DNA of 60,049 nucleotides from Bradyrhizobiaceae bacterium Ga0074131 (lineage in GTDB: Bacteria > Pseudomonadota > Alphaproteobacteria > Rhizobiales > Xanthobacteraceae). This document shows positions 17,359 to 26,143 of this stretch, in pieces (positions within the stretch are counted from its first letter, which is position 1; each line of letters opens with the position of its first letter). The position numbers and the translations under genes were made by a program. The stretch is taken from positions 1 to 60,049 of the forward strand of contig LNEC01000021.1 in NCBI GenBank assembly GCA_001464035.1, in the 5' to 3' direction. Below the pieces are notes generated by a model. It was given only the letters and a program-made list of their open reading frames with translations. It was not told the DNA's origin and did not search any database.

Positions 17359-19449
17359 TCAGCGCCACATGCCGCGCATGCGGGCGCCGACGTCGATGCG
17401 CGGACCGCTACCCTGGGTTCGCGCTGCGGCTCCCGTCGCCGGCAGCGGCCAGATTGTCTTCTCGAATAGATTGAGCAGCCGGTCCGGAATGAAGCGGGTC
17501 CGCGCGGCATAAACATGGCGGTCGCCCTGCGCGCTCTGGCCGTGAGTGAAGAAGCGCTGCGGCACCATCAGATGCAGATCGTCCTTGGCCCTGGTCATCG
17601 CGACATAGAGCAGGCGGCGCTCCTCTTCGATCTCCGCGCTCGTTCCAGTGCCGAGGTCGGAGGGCATGCAGCCGTCGACGACGTTGAGCACGAATACCGA
17701 TTTCCATTCCTGGCCTTTGGCGGAATGGATGGTCGAGAGCACCAGATAATCCTCGTCGAGCAGCGGAACGCCGGCCTGGTCGCTGGTCGCATCGGGCGGA
17801 TCGAGCGTCAGCTCGGTGAGGAAGCGCTCGCGCGATGGATAGCCGCTGGCGATCTGTTCGAGCTGGATCAGGTCGGCGCGGCGGCTGTCGGCATCGTCGT
17901 GGATCCGGTCGAGATGCGGCTCGTACCACAGGCGGGCGCGCTCGATGCCGGCCGGCCACTGCGAACGGCTGATGTCCGCGACCGCGTCGATGAAATGGCT
18001 CCAGTCGTCGCCGGCGCGGGGAGGCGCCGGCGCCAGCCCGAGTGCGGCGATCGGATCGGCACGGTCAGCCATGTAATCGAGAACTTTTTGCGCCGAGGCG
18101 GGGCCTACCCCCGGGATCAGGTGCATCAACCGGAAGCCGGCGACGCGGTCGCGCGGATTCTCGACGAATCGCAGCAGCGCCAGCACGTCCTTGATGTGGG
18201 CGGCGTCGAGAAACTTGAGCCCGCCGAACTTGACGAACGGAATGTTGCGCCGGGTCAGTTCGACTTCCAGCGGCCCGCTGTGGCTGGAGGTCCGGAACAG
18301 CACCGCATGCTGCTTCAGCAGCGTGCCGGATTCGCGGTTCTCCAGCACGCGTTCGACGATGCAGCGCGCCTGGTCGGCCTCGTCACGGGTGGTGACCAGC
18401 TGCGGCTTGATGCCCGAGGTCCGGTCGGTCCACAGGTTCTTGGTGAAGCGTTCGCGCGCGAGGTCGATGACACCATTGGCGGCGGCAAGGATGGCTTGCG
18501 TCGAGCGATAGTTGCGGTCCAGCGTGATGATGTCGGCCGGGGGATTGAACTGGCCGGGAAAGTCGAGAATGTTGCGCACGGTCGCGGCGCGAAACGAATA
18601 GATCGACTGGGCGTCGTCGCCGACCACCGTCAGCCCGTGACCATCGGGTTTAAGCGCCAGCAGGATCGAGGATTGCAGCCGGTTCGTATCCTGGTACTCG
18701 TCGACCAGCACGTGGTCGAACCGCCCGCCGATCTCCCCGGCGAAGCCGGAATCGTTCATCGTTTGCGCCCAGTAGAGCAGCAGGTCGTCGTAGTCGAGCA
18801 CGTTCTGCTTCTGCTTGGCCTCGACATAAACAGCGAACAATTCCTTCAGTTCGGCCGCCCAGCCGGAGCACCAGGGGAACGAGCTGCCCAAAACCTGCTC
18901 GATCGGCGCCTCAGCATTGACGCTTCGCGAGTAGATCGAAAGACAAGTGCCCTTGGTGGGGAATCGGCTCGCGGTCTTGGAGAAGCCGAGGTCGTGCCGG
19001 GCCAGGTTGATCAGGTCGGCGGAATCGTCGCGATCGTGGATGGTGAAGGCGGGGTCGAGACCGATCTGATCCGAATAGTCGCGCAGCAGCCGCGCGCCGA
19101 TGCCGTGGAAGGTGCCGGCCCATTGCAGCGCGTCGGTCATGACGCCGGCATGGTCGCCCAGCACCTTTCGGGCGATCCGCTCGACACGCTTCGTCATTTC
19201 GGCGGCGGCACGCCGCGAAAATGTCATCAGCAGGATGCGGCGCGGGTCGGCGCCGTTGACGATCAGATGGGCAACCCGGTGCGCCAGCGTGTTGGTCTTG
19301 CCGGAGCCGGCGCCGGCAATCACCAGCAGTGGCGAACCTGGCCTGCCGTCATACTCGGACACAACGCCGTGCTCGACGGCCCGGCGCTGCTCCGGATTGA
19401 GGTTTTCGAGGTAGCTCGCCGCCGCTGGCACGTCCGAATCGTCCTCCAA
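17359..19449 (-). CDS. UvrD/Rep-family superfamily 1 DNA helicase
   Basis: About 696 aa. SF1A motifs in order: Walker A IAGAGSGKTNTL near 44-55, Ia TFSRRAAAEM, II VLVDEYQDTN, III VVGDDAQSIYSFRAA, IV LDRNYRST, V STIHSAKGQEWK and VI RLLYVAMTRAK. It should unwind DNA 3' to 5' in repair or replication. The longest frame starts at TTG 19449 without a ribosome site. GTG 19431, ten bases after GGAGGA, is an equally good start and gives 690 aa. It is shorter than a full UvrD but complete in its motifs. It is convergent with the GntR gene, leaving a 15-base gap. Confidence 0.9.
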   Translation of the reverse strand: MEDDSDVPAAASYLENLNPEQRRAVEHGVVSEYDGRPGSPLLVIAGAGSGKTNTLAHRVAHLIVNGADPRRILLMTFSRRAAAEMTKRVERIARKVLGDHAGVMTDALQWAGTFHGIGARLLRDYSDQIGLDPAFTIHDRDDSADLINLARHDLGFSKTASRFPTKGTCLSIYSRSVNAEAPIEQVLGSSFPWCSGWAAELKELFAVYVEAKQKQNVLDYDDLLLYWAQTMNDSGFAGEIGGRFDHVLVDEYQDTNRLQSSILLALKPDGHGLTVVGDDAQSIYSFRAATVRNILDFPGQFNPPADIITLDRNYRSTQAILAAANGVIDLARERFTKNLWTDRTSGIKPQLVTTRDEADQARCIVERVLENRESGTLLKQHAVLFRTSSHSGPLEVELTRRNIPFVKFGGLKFLDAAHIKDVLALLRFVENPRDRVAGFRLMHLIPGVGPASAQKVLDYMADRADPIAALGLAPAPPRAGDDWSHFIDAVADISRSQWPAGIERARLWYEPHLDRIHDDADSRRADLIQLEQIASGYPSRERFLTELTLDPPDATSDQAGVPLLDEDYLVLSTIHSAKGQEWKSVFVLNVVDGCMPSDLGTGTSAEIEEERRLLYVAMTRAKDDLHLMVPQRFFTHGQSAQGDRHVYAARTRFIPDRLLNLFEKTIWPLPATGAAARTQGSGPRIDVGARMRGMWR

Positions 19450-19652
19450 CTGATTCGACCGTCACTGATTCCCGCTTTGTTCGCAATGGCGCAGCAAGAC
19501 TTCAGGCCCGGGGAAGCCCAAGGGCACCGCAGATCGACGAAAAGATTCAACCCCATGGCGCCTGCGTTGCCATCGGCCTCGCCAAACGGCACATCCGCAT
19601 TTAGAGACTCAAAGCGATTTGATGCCGACGCCCTATTTTCGCCGCCCCCGAT

Positions 19653-19754
19653 CTAGAGAACCACCGGCGCGTCCGGCCGCCCGATCAAGTCCGGGATTGC
19701 GATCCCGAACGCTTTGGCGATGGCGCTTCGCCGCTTCAGGAAAGCACGCTTCAT
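19653..19754 (-). CDS. Possible 33-aa peptide sharing a start site with the divergent gene
   Basis: ATG at 19754, behind CGGAGGG with a spacing of about 7, opens MKRAFLKRRSAIAKAFG, then IAIPDLIGRPDAPVVL and a TAG at 19653. The start lies inside TCATGA, the same six bases that hold the start of the coiled-coil gene on the other strand. The peptide is basic and amphipathic. It has a better ribosome site than the larger gene, but nothing else proves translation, and it could be chance or the remnant of a longer protein. Confidence 0.3.
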   Translation of the reverse strand: MKRAFLKRRSAIAKAFGIAIPDLIGRPDAPVVL

Positions 19755-20838
19755 GACCGATCCCTCCGTGACGCCTCAAACGCCCAATGTCGCGGAGACG
19801 GCGCATTTTCTCCGACGCTTTGCCGACATGATGTCGGTCGGACACAACGCGAACTTTCTGCACCACGCGGCCGTTTGGCTCGAAACCCTGTCGGCCCGCC
19901 TGACTGCGGCGCTGGATGAAGAACAGCTCTGGCGATACAAGTACGAGACTATCGTCCAGCACACCGACGCGCTGGAAGCCGAATGCGAGGCGCTCAAGCA
20001 TGAAGTCGACGGGCACCAGGCTGTCATATCGTCGACGGCAAGCGAACGCGATGCGCTGAGGGCGGCATTGCAGGCGCGGGAAGCCGAACTATCCAGGCTT
20101 CATGGTGATCTGGACCATCAGCGCGCTGAGTTCGCGGCAACATCGCGGGCGCATCAACAGGCTCTGGCCGAGCTTCGCGCCACATTCGATCGCGAGCACG
20201 AGACGCTCGCTGAGTCCGTCGAGCGGCGCGGCGAAGAGCTCGAGCGGCTTCGCCGGGAGCTGACCGAACAGTCGAAGGCGCATGAACTTGAGTTGTCGCA
20301 GCTGCGCCTCGGTTTTGCCGGCGAACGCCATGACCTGGCGGCCCGGCTCAAAGTGAGCGGCGATGAACTCGCGGCGCTGCGCGTCGTCTCCGAACGCGAA
20401 CGGGACGCGCTGATCGAAAAGGTCGCAGCCCTCGAAGCCAAGCGTGCCGAGCTTCGTTCGGCATTCAACCGGATCGGCGATTTCAAGAATCAGACCAACG
20501 AGTTCCAGGGCGGTGCCGGCGGTTCGGGTGCCGGACCGCCTGTATCCGAAGCCCAGCCGCGCCTGGCCCGACCTGGCGGTGGAAATCCCTCAGTCGAAGA
20601 AGCCGACGTAGTGGTGCCGAGAGCGACACTGCGCCAGGCGCGCTCCCAGTTCGAGTATCTCGCCCATGAATTCACCGGCGCCGGAGACGTCGCCTCGCAG
20701 GTAATGTGCGAACTCGGAGCCTTCACCATGGAGCTTGCTTTGGGGTCCGGCCGCAAGGCGGATCACCTTCCGGTGGGCGATGTCGCGCTAAGCGTCCTCG
20801 CTTCGCCAGCATCGGCTGCCGCTGCCGAGACGAGGTGA
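19753..20838 (+). CDS. Coiled-coil hypothetical protein
   Basis: 361 aa from ATG 19753, with AGGAAAG about 8 bases upstream. The N-terminal 75 residues (VAETAHFLRRFADMMSVGHN, LEEQLWRYKYETIVQHTDAL-like helices) lead into a long heptad-rich coiled coil at roughly 80-250 (repeats of E/R/A/L such as REAELSRLHGDLDHQRAEF). A Gly/Pro-rich linker follows, then a C-terminal helical domain with LRQARSQFEYLAHEF and VMCELGAFTMELALGSG. There is no signal peptide or membrane segment. I recall related proteins from Bradyrhizobium with no known role. It is convergent with the recQ locus, with 22 bases between. Confidence 0.75.
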   Translation: MTDPSVTPQTPNVAETAHFLRRFADMMSVGHNANFLHHAAVWLETLSARLTAALDEEQLWRYKYETIVQHTDALEAECEALKHEVDGHQAVISSTASERDALRAALQAREAELSRLHGDLDHQRAEFAATSRAHQQALAELRATFDREHETLAESVERRGEELERLRRELTEQSKAHELELSQLRLGFAGERHDLAARLKVSGDELAALRVVSERERDALIEKVAALEAKRAELRSAFNRIGDFKNQTNEFQGGAGGSGAGPPVSEAQPRLARPGGGNPSVEEADVVVPRATLRQARSQFEYLAHEFTGAGDVASQVMCELGAFTMELALGSGRKADHLPVGDVALSVLASPASAAAAETR

Positions 20839-20860
20839 GTTGGTCGCCTCCGCTGAAGCG

Positions 20861-22712
20861 TCAACCCGTGGCCTTGACCAGCGCGATCAGTTCGTCGCCG
20901 TAATGTTCGAGCTTCTTGTCGCCGATGCCGGGGATGTCGCGAAGTCCGGAGAGCGTGGTCGGGCGCGAGGTCGCGATGCCGTCGATGGTGGCGTCGTGCA
21001 GCACGACATAGGCCGGCACGCCGCGCGTGCGCGCCACGTTGGAACGCCACGCCCTGAGCACGCCCACCAGGGTCTGATCGGCCGCCCCGCCTGGGCCGGC
21101 GATTTGTGGCGCAATATCGCCGCGCCTTGATTTGACCCTGGCGGCACGGACGCGGGTGCCGGCGGCCTGCTCGCGCAGCATCACCTCGGTCTCGCCCTTC
21201 AGGACCCCGCGCGCGGTTTCCGTCAGTTTCAGCGCGCCGAAGGCCTCGGCGTCCGGCGCCAGATGCCCCATCGCCACCAGCTGGCGGATGACGCTGCGCC
21301 ACTGCTTTTCGTTGAGGTCGGCGCCGATCCCGAATACCGACAGCTTGTCGTGGCCAAATTGGGTGACGCGTTCGGTGAGGCGGCCGACCAGAACATCGAT
21401 CAGGTGCATGGCGCCGAAGCGCTGCCCGGTGCGGTAGGCGCAGGACAACAGCTTTTGCGCAATCACCTTGCCGTCGCGCACCAGTGGCGGTGACAGGCAG
21501 TTGTCGCAATTGCCGCATTTGGCAGCCGCCGGAGTCTCGCCGAAATATCCGAGCAGGCGGGTACGCCGGCAGTTGGCGGTTTCGGCCAGGCCAACCAGCG
21601 CCTCCAGCTTGCCGATCGACACCCGCTTGAACGCTTCGGCGCCTGTCGAGTCGTCGATCATGCGGCGCTGCTGCACGATATCCGACAGGCCATACGCCAT
21701 CCAGGCGCTGGACGGTTTGCCGTCGCGCCCGGCGCGGCCGGTCTCCTGGTAATAGGCCTCGATGCTTTTCGGCAGATCGAGATGTGCGACGAAACGCACG
21801 TCGGGCTTGTCGATGCCCATGCCGAACGCCACCGTGGCGACGATCACCACGCCGTCCTCGTTGATGAAACGGTCCTGATTGCCCGCGCGCGTGGCTGCAT
21901 CCAGTCCCGCGTGATAGGGCAGCGCCGCCACGCCGGCCTTGGTCAGCGCAGCCGCGGTATCCTCGACCTTGGCGCGCGACAGGCAGTAGACGATGCCGGC
22001 GTCGCCAGCATGGCGCTCGGCGATGAAGGTTCTCAGCTGGATCTGCGCGTTCTGCTTGTCGACGATTTCGTATCGGATGTTCGGGCGATCAAAGCTCGCA
22101 ACAAAGCTCGGAGCGTTGCCTAGCCCGAGCCGGTCGACGATCTCGTTCCGGGTGAGGTCGTCGGCCGTGGCGGTCAGCGCGATGCGCGGTACATTTGGAA
22201 AACGTTCGGCGATGATGGAGAGGCCGATATATTCCGGGCGAAAGTCGTGCCCCCATTGTGAAACACAGCGCGATGTCGGCCCGGCCCAACAAAGCGAGGC
22301 AGCGCGGCGTCAACAGCCGCTCCGGCGCGACATAGAGGAGGTCGAGATCGCCGGCGAGAAGCCGCGCCTCGATCGCGTTGGCTTCTTCATAGGACAGCGT
22401 CGAATTCAGTGCCGCCGCCTTGACGCCGGCCTCGAGCAGGCCGGCGACCTGGTCGCGCATCAGCGCGATCAGAGGCGAGATCACGATACCGCAGCCCTTG
22501 CGCAACAGTGACGGTAATTGATAGCACAGCGACTTGCCGCCGCCGGTCGGCATCAGCACCATGCAATTGCCGCCGCCGATGACATGCCGCACGATTTCCT
22601 CCTGCGCGCCGCGAAAGCCGGGCAGGCCGAACACGTGGTTCAGCACCGATAGCGCGTCTCGGCTGACGTCGGACCCGCGGTCGGGAGCTGTGGCCATGGC
22701 AGGATGAGGCAT
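20861..22712 (-). pseudogene. recQ: recQ DNA helicase, disrupted by loss of the DEAH-box segment
   Basis: Two frames together make one RecQ. The front part (from ATG 22712 or 22697) carries the Q-motif region FRGAQEEIVRHVI, Walker A MPTGGGKSLCYQLP, and motif Ib to YVAPERLL, reaching DIALCF. The rest resumes in another frame at QWGHDFRPEYIGL and continues through motifs III-VI, YQETGRAGRDG, the zinc cluster KCGNCDNC, an RQC domain and a C-terminal HRDC domain ending LIALVKATG. Between them, at about 22259, the expected IDEAHCVS segment is absent. From the family alignment 26 bases are missing, which also shifts the frame. Without the DEAH box no helicase activity is expected. An assembly error is the main alternative. 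Confidence 0.85.
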
Positions 22713-22890
22713 GCGGTGACAGTCGTCCGATTCGGGCAGTCTTACATACTCACTTCCGGATCATTTTCGGGCAAATATGGGCCGAAGCCGCTGGAATACC
22801 GGTTTTTTCCTGTATCTTTCATGGGATTATCCGGGCGGCGGTCAGTAAGCGATGACAGGCAACGCGGTTCGTCGCCACCTTGATATTCAC

Positions 22891-23862
22891 TTACTCTGCA
22901 CCCGCAATTCTCCGAAGGCGTCGCACGAAGCCGCCACGGCGCCCGTAAACGATTGCCATAGGCAGAGAAAGGGGATGAATGCCCATCCGGGCGAGAACAG
23001 AATAAACCGGACGAAGCAACGTCCGCCGCGCCAGCGACCAGAGCGGGGGATATCTGTGGTTGAGAAAATGTTCCCTCGCTTCATCCAGTGCAGCTTCCTC
23101 CAGGATTCGCTCGAGGCATTTTGGATCTTCCCGAAGCCGTTGCGAGAGCAGATCGTGCTCCGGACTGTTCCGGCGAGCGTAGCTCCCCGCCCGCCCTCCG
23201 GCGGGCACCAGAATGACGGTAACCGACGGCAGAAACCTCAGCCTTGCGCCCATACGCCATGCTCGAAACAGCCATTCCTGCGATGGTACGACGTATATCT
23301 GGTCGGGTGAGCGCCACGGCCCGACGCGGTCGGCCAAGCAGCGTCGAAAAACCCAGGATGACGAGAAGTATACTCCTAGCGGCGAGTATTCGGACGTGGA
23401 GGTTACGCCGATGAGCGCGAACGAAAACGGCCAATCTCCCGTCGGATCGGCCTTCTCGCTTGCGATGGCGCATGGCACCCAGACGAGATCGGCGCCGCTC
23501 GACTCCAGCTCGGCCACACATTTCGCGAGATGATCGGCAAGATAGAGGTCATCGTGATTCAGGAACGCTACAAACCTGCCGCGCGCCAGAGCCAGACCTT
23601 TGTTGTGTGGCCCGGACATGTCGCCGCAACGGCTCGGCAGATTGACAAAGCATATGCGCGGGTCGTTGAAAGACGAAACGCATTCCGCCGTGTCATCCGT
23701 GCAGGCGTCGCCTACGACGATGATCTCCCAATCGGTGAACGACGAATTGCACACGCTGCGAATGGCGTGCCGCAACGGTTGGCTTCTGTTGTAAGTCGCG
23801 ATGATGACCGAAACAGTGGGGGGCGCCGCAGCCGGGTCGGACGTCACGAATTCATCCGGCAC
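22891..23862 (-). CDS. Family 2 glycosyltransferase
   Basis: 323 aa, GTG start at 23862. A GT-A fold is evident: PTVSVIIATYNRSQPLRHAI at 15-34, the acidic WEIIVVGDACTDDTAECV, and LARGRFVAFLNHDDLYLADH with the DD metal site near 105. A downstream QEWLFRAWRMG segment fits the acceptor side. The enzyme should transfer a nucleotide-sugar moiety onto a surface glycan or lipid carrier. The C-terminus (PLWSLARRTLLRPVYSVLAR) is basic and amphipathic and may associate with the membrane. It lies 49 bases after an RmlC-like gene on the same strand, and the pair probably decorates one glycan. Confidence 0.85.
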   Translation of the reverse strand: MPDEFVTSDPAAAPPTVSVIIATYNRSQPLRHAIRSVCNSSFTDWEIIVVGDACTDDTAECVSSFNDPRICFVNLPSRCGDMSGPHNKGLALARGRFVAFLNHDDLYLADHLAKCVAELESSGADLVWVPCAIASEKADPTGDWPFSFALIGVTSTSEYSPLGVYFSSSWVFRRCLADRVGPWRSPDQIYVVPSQEWLFRAWRMGARLRFLPSVTVILVPAGGRAGSYARRNSPEHDLLSQRLREDPKCLERILEEAALDEAREHFLNHRYPPLWSLARRTLLRPVYSVLARMGIHPLSLPMAIVYGRRGGFVRRLRRIAGAE

Positions 23863-23911
23863 GATGTGGAGTTCGCGTATGGTTTCAAAGGCATTATTGG
23901 ATACCCGACGC

Positions 23912-24508
23912 CTATCTCCCAGCTACGGAGCCGGCCAACGCCTCATATTTGAGGACCATGTCGGTAAATGATCCTGACTCCGTGTCCCTGCTTGAAAGCC
24001 TCGCGCTTTCCGCGGGCCAATTCAGCGTCGGGTCGAGATCATCCCAGCGGCAGCCAACCACATCCAGCTCGGCCTTCCAGTAGCCGCTCAGCCCGAACGC
24101 CAGAACCGAATGATCCAGGAAGAAAACGGCGTGGGCAACGCCGGCGGGTACAGGGACGGCAAACCCCTCGGCAGCGGACCATTCAAAACCGACGCTCGTT
24201 CCGAAGGTCGGCGATGCACGGCGAATGTCCCGAAGCGCGAGGAAAACCCGACCAAACGGCAGTGTATAGAATTCGTCATAGTCGATATGGACGTGGACGC
24301 CCCGCATCACTCCGGCAAGCGAGCTGCAGGCATTCCACTGAACGGTCTTGAAAGCACCCGCCCATTCCTCACGAAAGATTTCGAACAGGCATCCGCGGTC
24401 GTCCGCATTGGCTACTACCGGCACGGGCGCACAGCCCTCGATCGGAATTCTCGGTAGGCCGTCGGCACGCAATCTGCTTTTCATTCCATCATCCACGGCG
24501 TGCTCCAT
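23912..24508 (-). CDS. dTDP-4-dehydrorhamnose 3,5-epimerase-like cupin
   Basis: 198 aa from ATG 24508 (AGGA just upstream; ATG 24484 is an alternative). The RmlC cupin pattern is clear: VMRGVHVHIDYDEFYTLPFG, VFLALRDIRRASPTFG, VPVPAGVAHAVFFLDHSVLA, and WKAELDVVGCRWDDLDPTLNWP. RmlC acts as an epimerase on dTDP-4-keto-6-deoxyglucose. The RGLHYQ catalytic segment is RGVHVH here, so the substrate may differ, and isomerase relatives such as FdtA are possible. It is paired with the downstream glycosyltransferase gene. No other dTDP-sugar gene is in the window. Confidence 0.75.
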   Translation of the reverse strand: MEHAVDDGMKSRLRADGLPRIPIEGCAPVPVVANADDRGCLFEIFREEWAGAFKTVQWNACSSLAGVMRGVHVHIDYDEFYTLPFGRVFLALRDIRRASPTFGTSVGFEWSAAEGFAVPVPAGVAHAVFFLDHSVLAFGLSGYWKAELDVVGCRWDDLDPTLNWPAESARLSSRDTESGSFTDMVLKYEALAGSVAGR

Positions 24509-24694
24509 ATTCCTGCAGCGTTCTAGCAGGCAATTCCTGCGTCAGTCCAACGGGGCGTTGCCAACTGCAAATCAGCAAGCATGGGTCGCGATGGCGCGCA
24601 TCCGCTCAGTACTTGGGTTGCCGGCGACACCCTGCCACTGGCCGAGGGGAGTTTCTGTCATATCCCCAATCGGGGGAAAGCCGCGGCGCGCCGG

Positions 24695-25027
24695 CTATTT
24701 GGGCTTTTTGCGTTGCTGAATGGCCTTGAGGTAATTGACCGCAGCCTCGGCATCTTCCCGGCCAAAGCGGAAAGTCGGCATGCCGGGGTGGATGGTGGTG
24801 AGGCCGTCCTGCAACCGTTGTTCGAAGTCGGTGTCGTAAAGCTTTTCTCCAAACGTCCGAAACGGGGGAGCCTCGCTGAGAGGGCTTCGGCCCGTCCGAC
24901 CTGTTGCGTGACAGCGCGCGCACTGGGCTTCGAGCAGAGCCTTGCCGTGTCGCTGCTCGCGGTCAAGGGCATAGACGACCTCGCTCCAGGCGCCGACCAT
25001 CAAGAGTGCGAGACAAATTCTGTTCAT
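24695..25027 (-). CDS. Small periplasmic c-type cytochrome
   Basis: 110 aa from ATG 25027, with AGGGA upstream. A cleavable signal peptide (MNRICLALLMVGAWSEVVYA, cut near residue 20) precedes a single haem-binding CxxCH (CARCHATG, near 36-40) and an axial Met candidate in HPGMPTFRFG. The size and layout are those of class I mono-haem cytochromes that shuttle electrons in the periplasm. The redox partner is unknown. It is divergent from the methylthioadenosine phosphorylase gene. Confidence 0.83.
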   Translation of the reverse strand: MNRICLALLMVGAWSEVVYALDREQRHGKALLEAQCARCHATGRTGRSPLSEAPPFRTFGEKLYDTDFEQRLQDGLTTIHPGMPTFRFGREDAEAAVNYLKAIQQRKKPK

Positions 25028-25242
25028 GGCGGGTCCCTATGTTGTCGGCAAGCTAGCACCGGGTGCCGCCCAACCGTAGCCCTGAATGCTCGCGTGGTGA
25101 TCATACCGCGAGCCGCGCCGCCGTCACCGGGGCGAATGGTCGACAAGCCTCTCAAAATGCTCGATATTGCGAATGCAGAAAATCGGTTGTGAGCGCCTCG
25201 TCGGCATGCCGATTGGCGCTACCAACGAGGCGAAGGGTAATC

Positions 25243-26118
25243 ATGGCCGAGGCGGTTTTGGGCATTATCGGCGGCTCCGGCATCTATGACCTGCCGGGAC
25301 TGGAGAATGCGCGCGAGGAAGCGATCCAAAGTCCCTGGGGCGAGCCGTCCGCGCCGGTGCGCCGCGGCAGAATCGCCGGACTTCCGATCGTGTTTCTGCC
25401 GCGCCACGACAGGGGCCACCGGCTGTCGCCCTCCGACATCAATTACCGCGCCAATATCGACGTGCTGAAGCGCGCCGGCGTCACCGACCTGATCTCGCTG
25501 TCGGCCTGCGGCTCGTTCAGGGAGGATCTGCCGCCCGGCACCTTCGTGCTGGTCGACCAGTTCGTCGACCGCACCCACAAGCGCGAGAGCTCGTTTTTCG
25601 GCAGAGGCTGCGTCGCCCATGTGTCGATGGCGCACCCGGTGTCGCCGCGGCTGCTCCTCCATCTGGCCGCCGCCGCCGAGGCCGAGGGCATCGCGATCGC
25701 GCGCGGCGGCACCTATGTCTGCATGGAAGGTCCACAGTTCTCCAGCTACGCCGAGAGCATGACCTACAAGAATCTGGGCTATTCCGTGATCGGCATGACC
25801 AACATGCCGGAAGCCAAGCTCGCCCGCGAGGCGGAGATCTGCTACGCGACGGTCGCCATGGTGACCGACTTCGATTGCTGGCATCCCGGCCATGACGCGG
25901 TGTCGGTTCAGGACATCATCAAGGTATTGACCGCCAACGCCGACCAGGCGAAGGCTCTGGTGGCGCGGCTCGCCGGCGAATTTCCGAGGGAGCACGAGCC
26001 GTGCCCTGTCGGTTCGGACCGCGCGCTCGACACCGCATTGATCACCGCGCCGGAAGCGCGCGATCCGGAGCTTCTGAAAAAACTCGATGCGGTGGCGGGA
26101 CGGATTTTGCGCGCGTGA
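25243..26118 (+). CDS. mtnP: S-methyl-5'-thioadenosine phosphorylase
   Basis: 291 aa from ATG 25243, with GAAGGG six bases upstream. PNP/MTAP-family features: IIGGSGIYDLPGL at 7-19, FLPRHDRGHRLSPSDINYRA near 50-69, LSACGSF, CMEGPQFSSYAES, and VIGMTNMPEAKLAREAEICY with VTDFDCW. It phosphorolyses methylthioadenosine, or 5'-deoxyadenosine, to adenine and the ribose-1-phosphate derivative. The mtnA gene starts 25 bases later on the same strand and uses that product. The longer frame beginning at 25063 reads through intergenic DNA and is not used. Confidence 0.93.
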   Translation: MAEAVLGIIGGSGIYDLPGLENAREEAIQSPWGEPSAPVRRGRIAGLPIVFLPRHDRGHRLSPSDINYRANIDVLKRAGVTDLISLSACGSFREDLPPGTFVLVDQFVDRTHKRESSFFGRGCVAHVSMAHPVSPRLLLHLAAAAEAEGIAIARGGTYVCMEGPQFSSYAESMTYKNLGYSVIGMTNMPEAKLAREAEICYATVAMVTDFDCWHPGHDAVSVQDIIKVLTANADQAKALVARLAGEFPREHEPCPVGSDRALDTALITAPEARDPELLKKLDAVAGRILRA

Positions 26119-26143
26119 GAGTTTCACCGTCGATGGATCCGTC

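Noticed and set aside
17515..19656. 713-aa plus-strand ORF
   Set aside because: Antisense shadow of the UvrD-like helicase.
25063..25242. N-terminal extension of mtnP
   Set aside because: The extra 60 residues are not similar to the family, and ATG 25243 has a good ribosome site and the normal start MAEAVLGIIGGSG.
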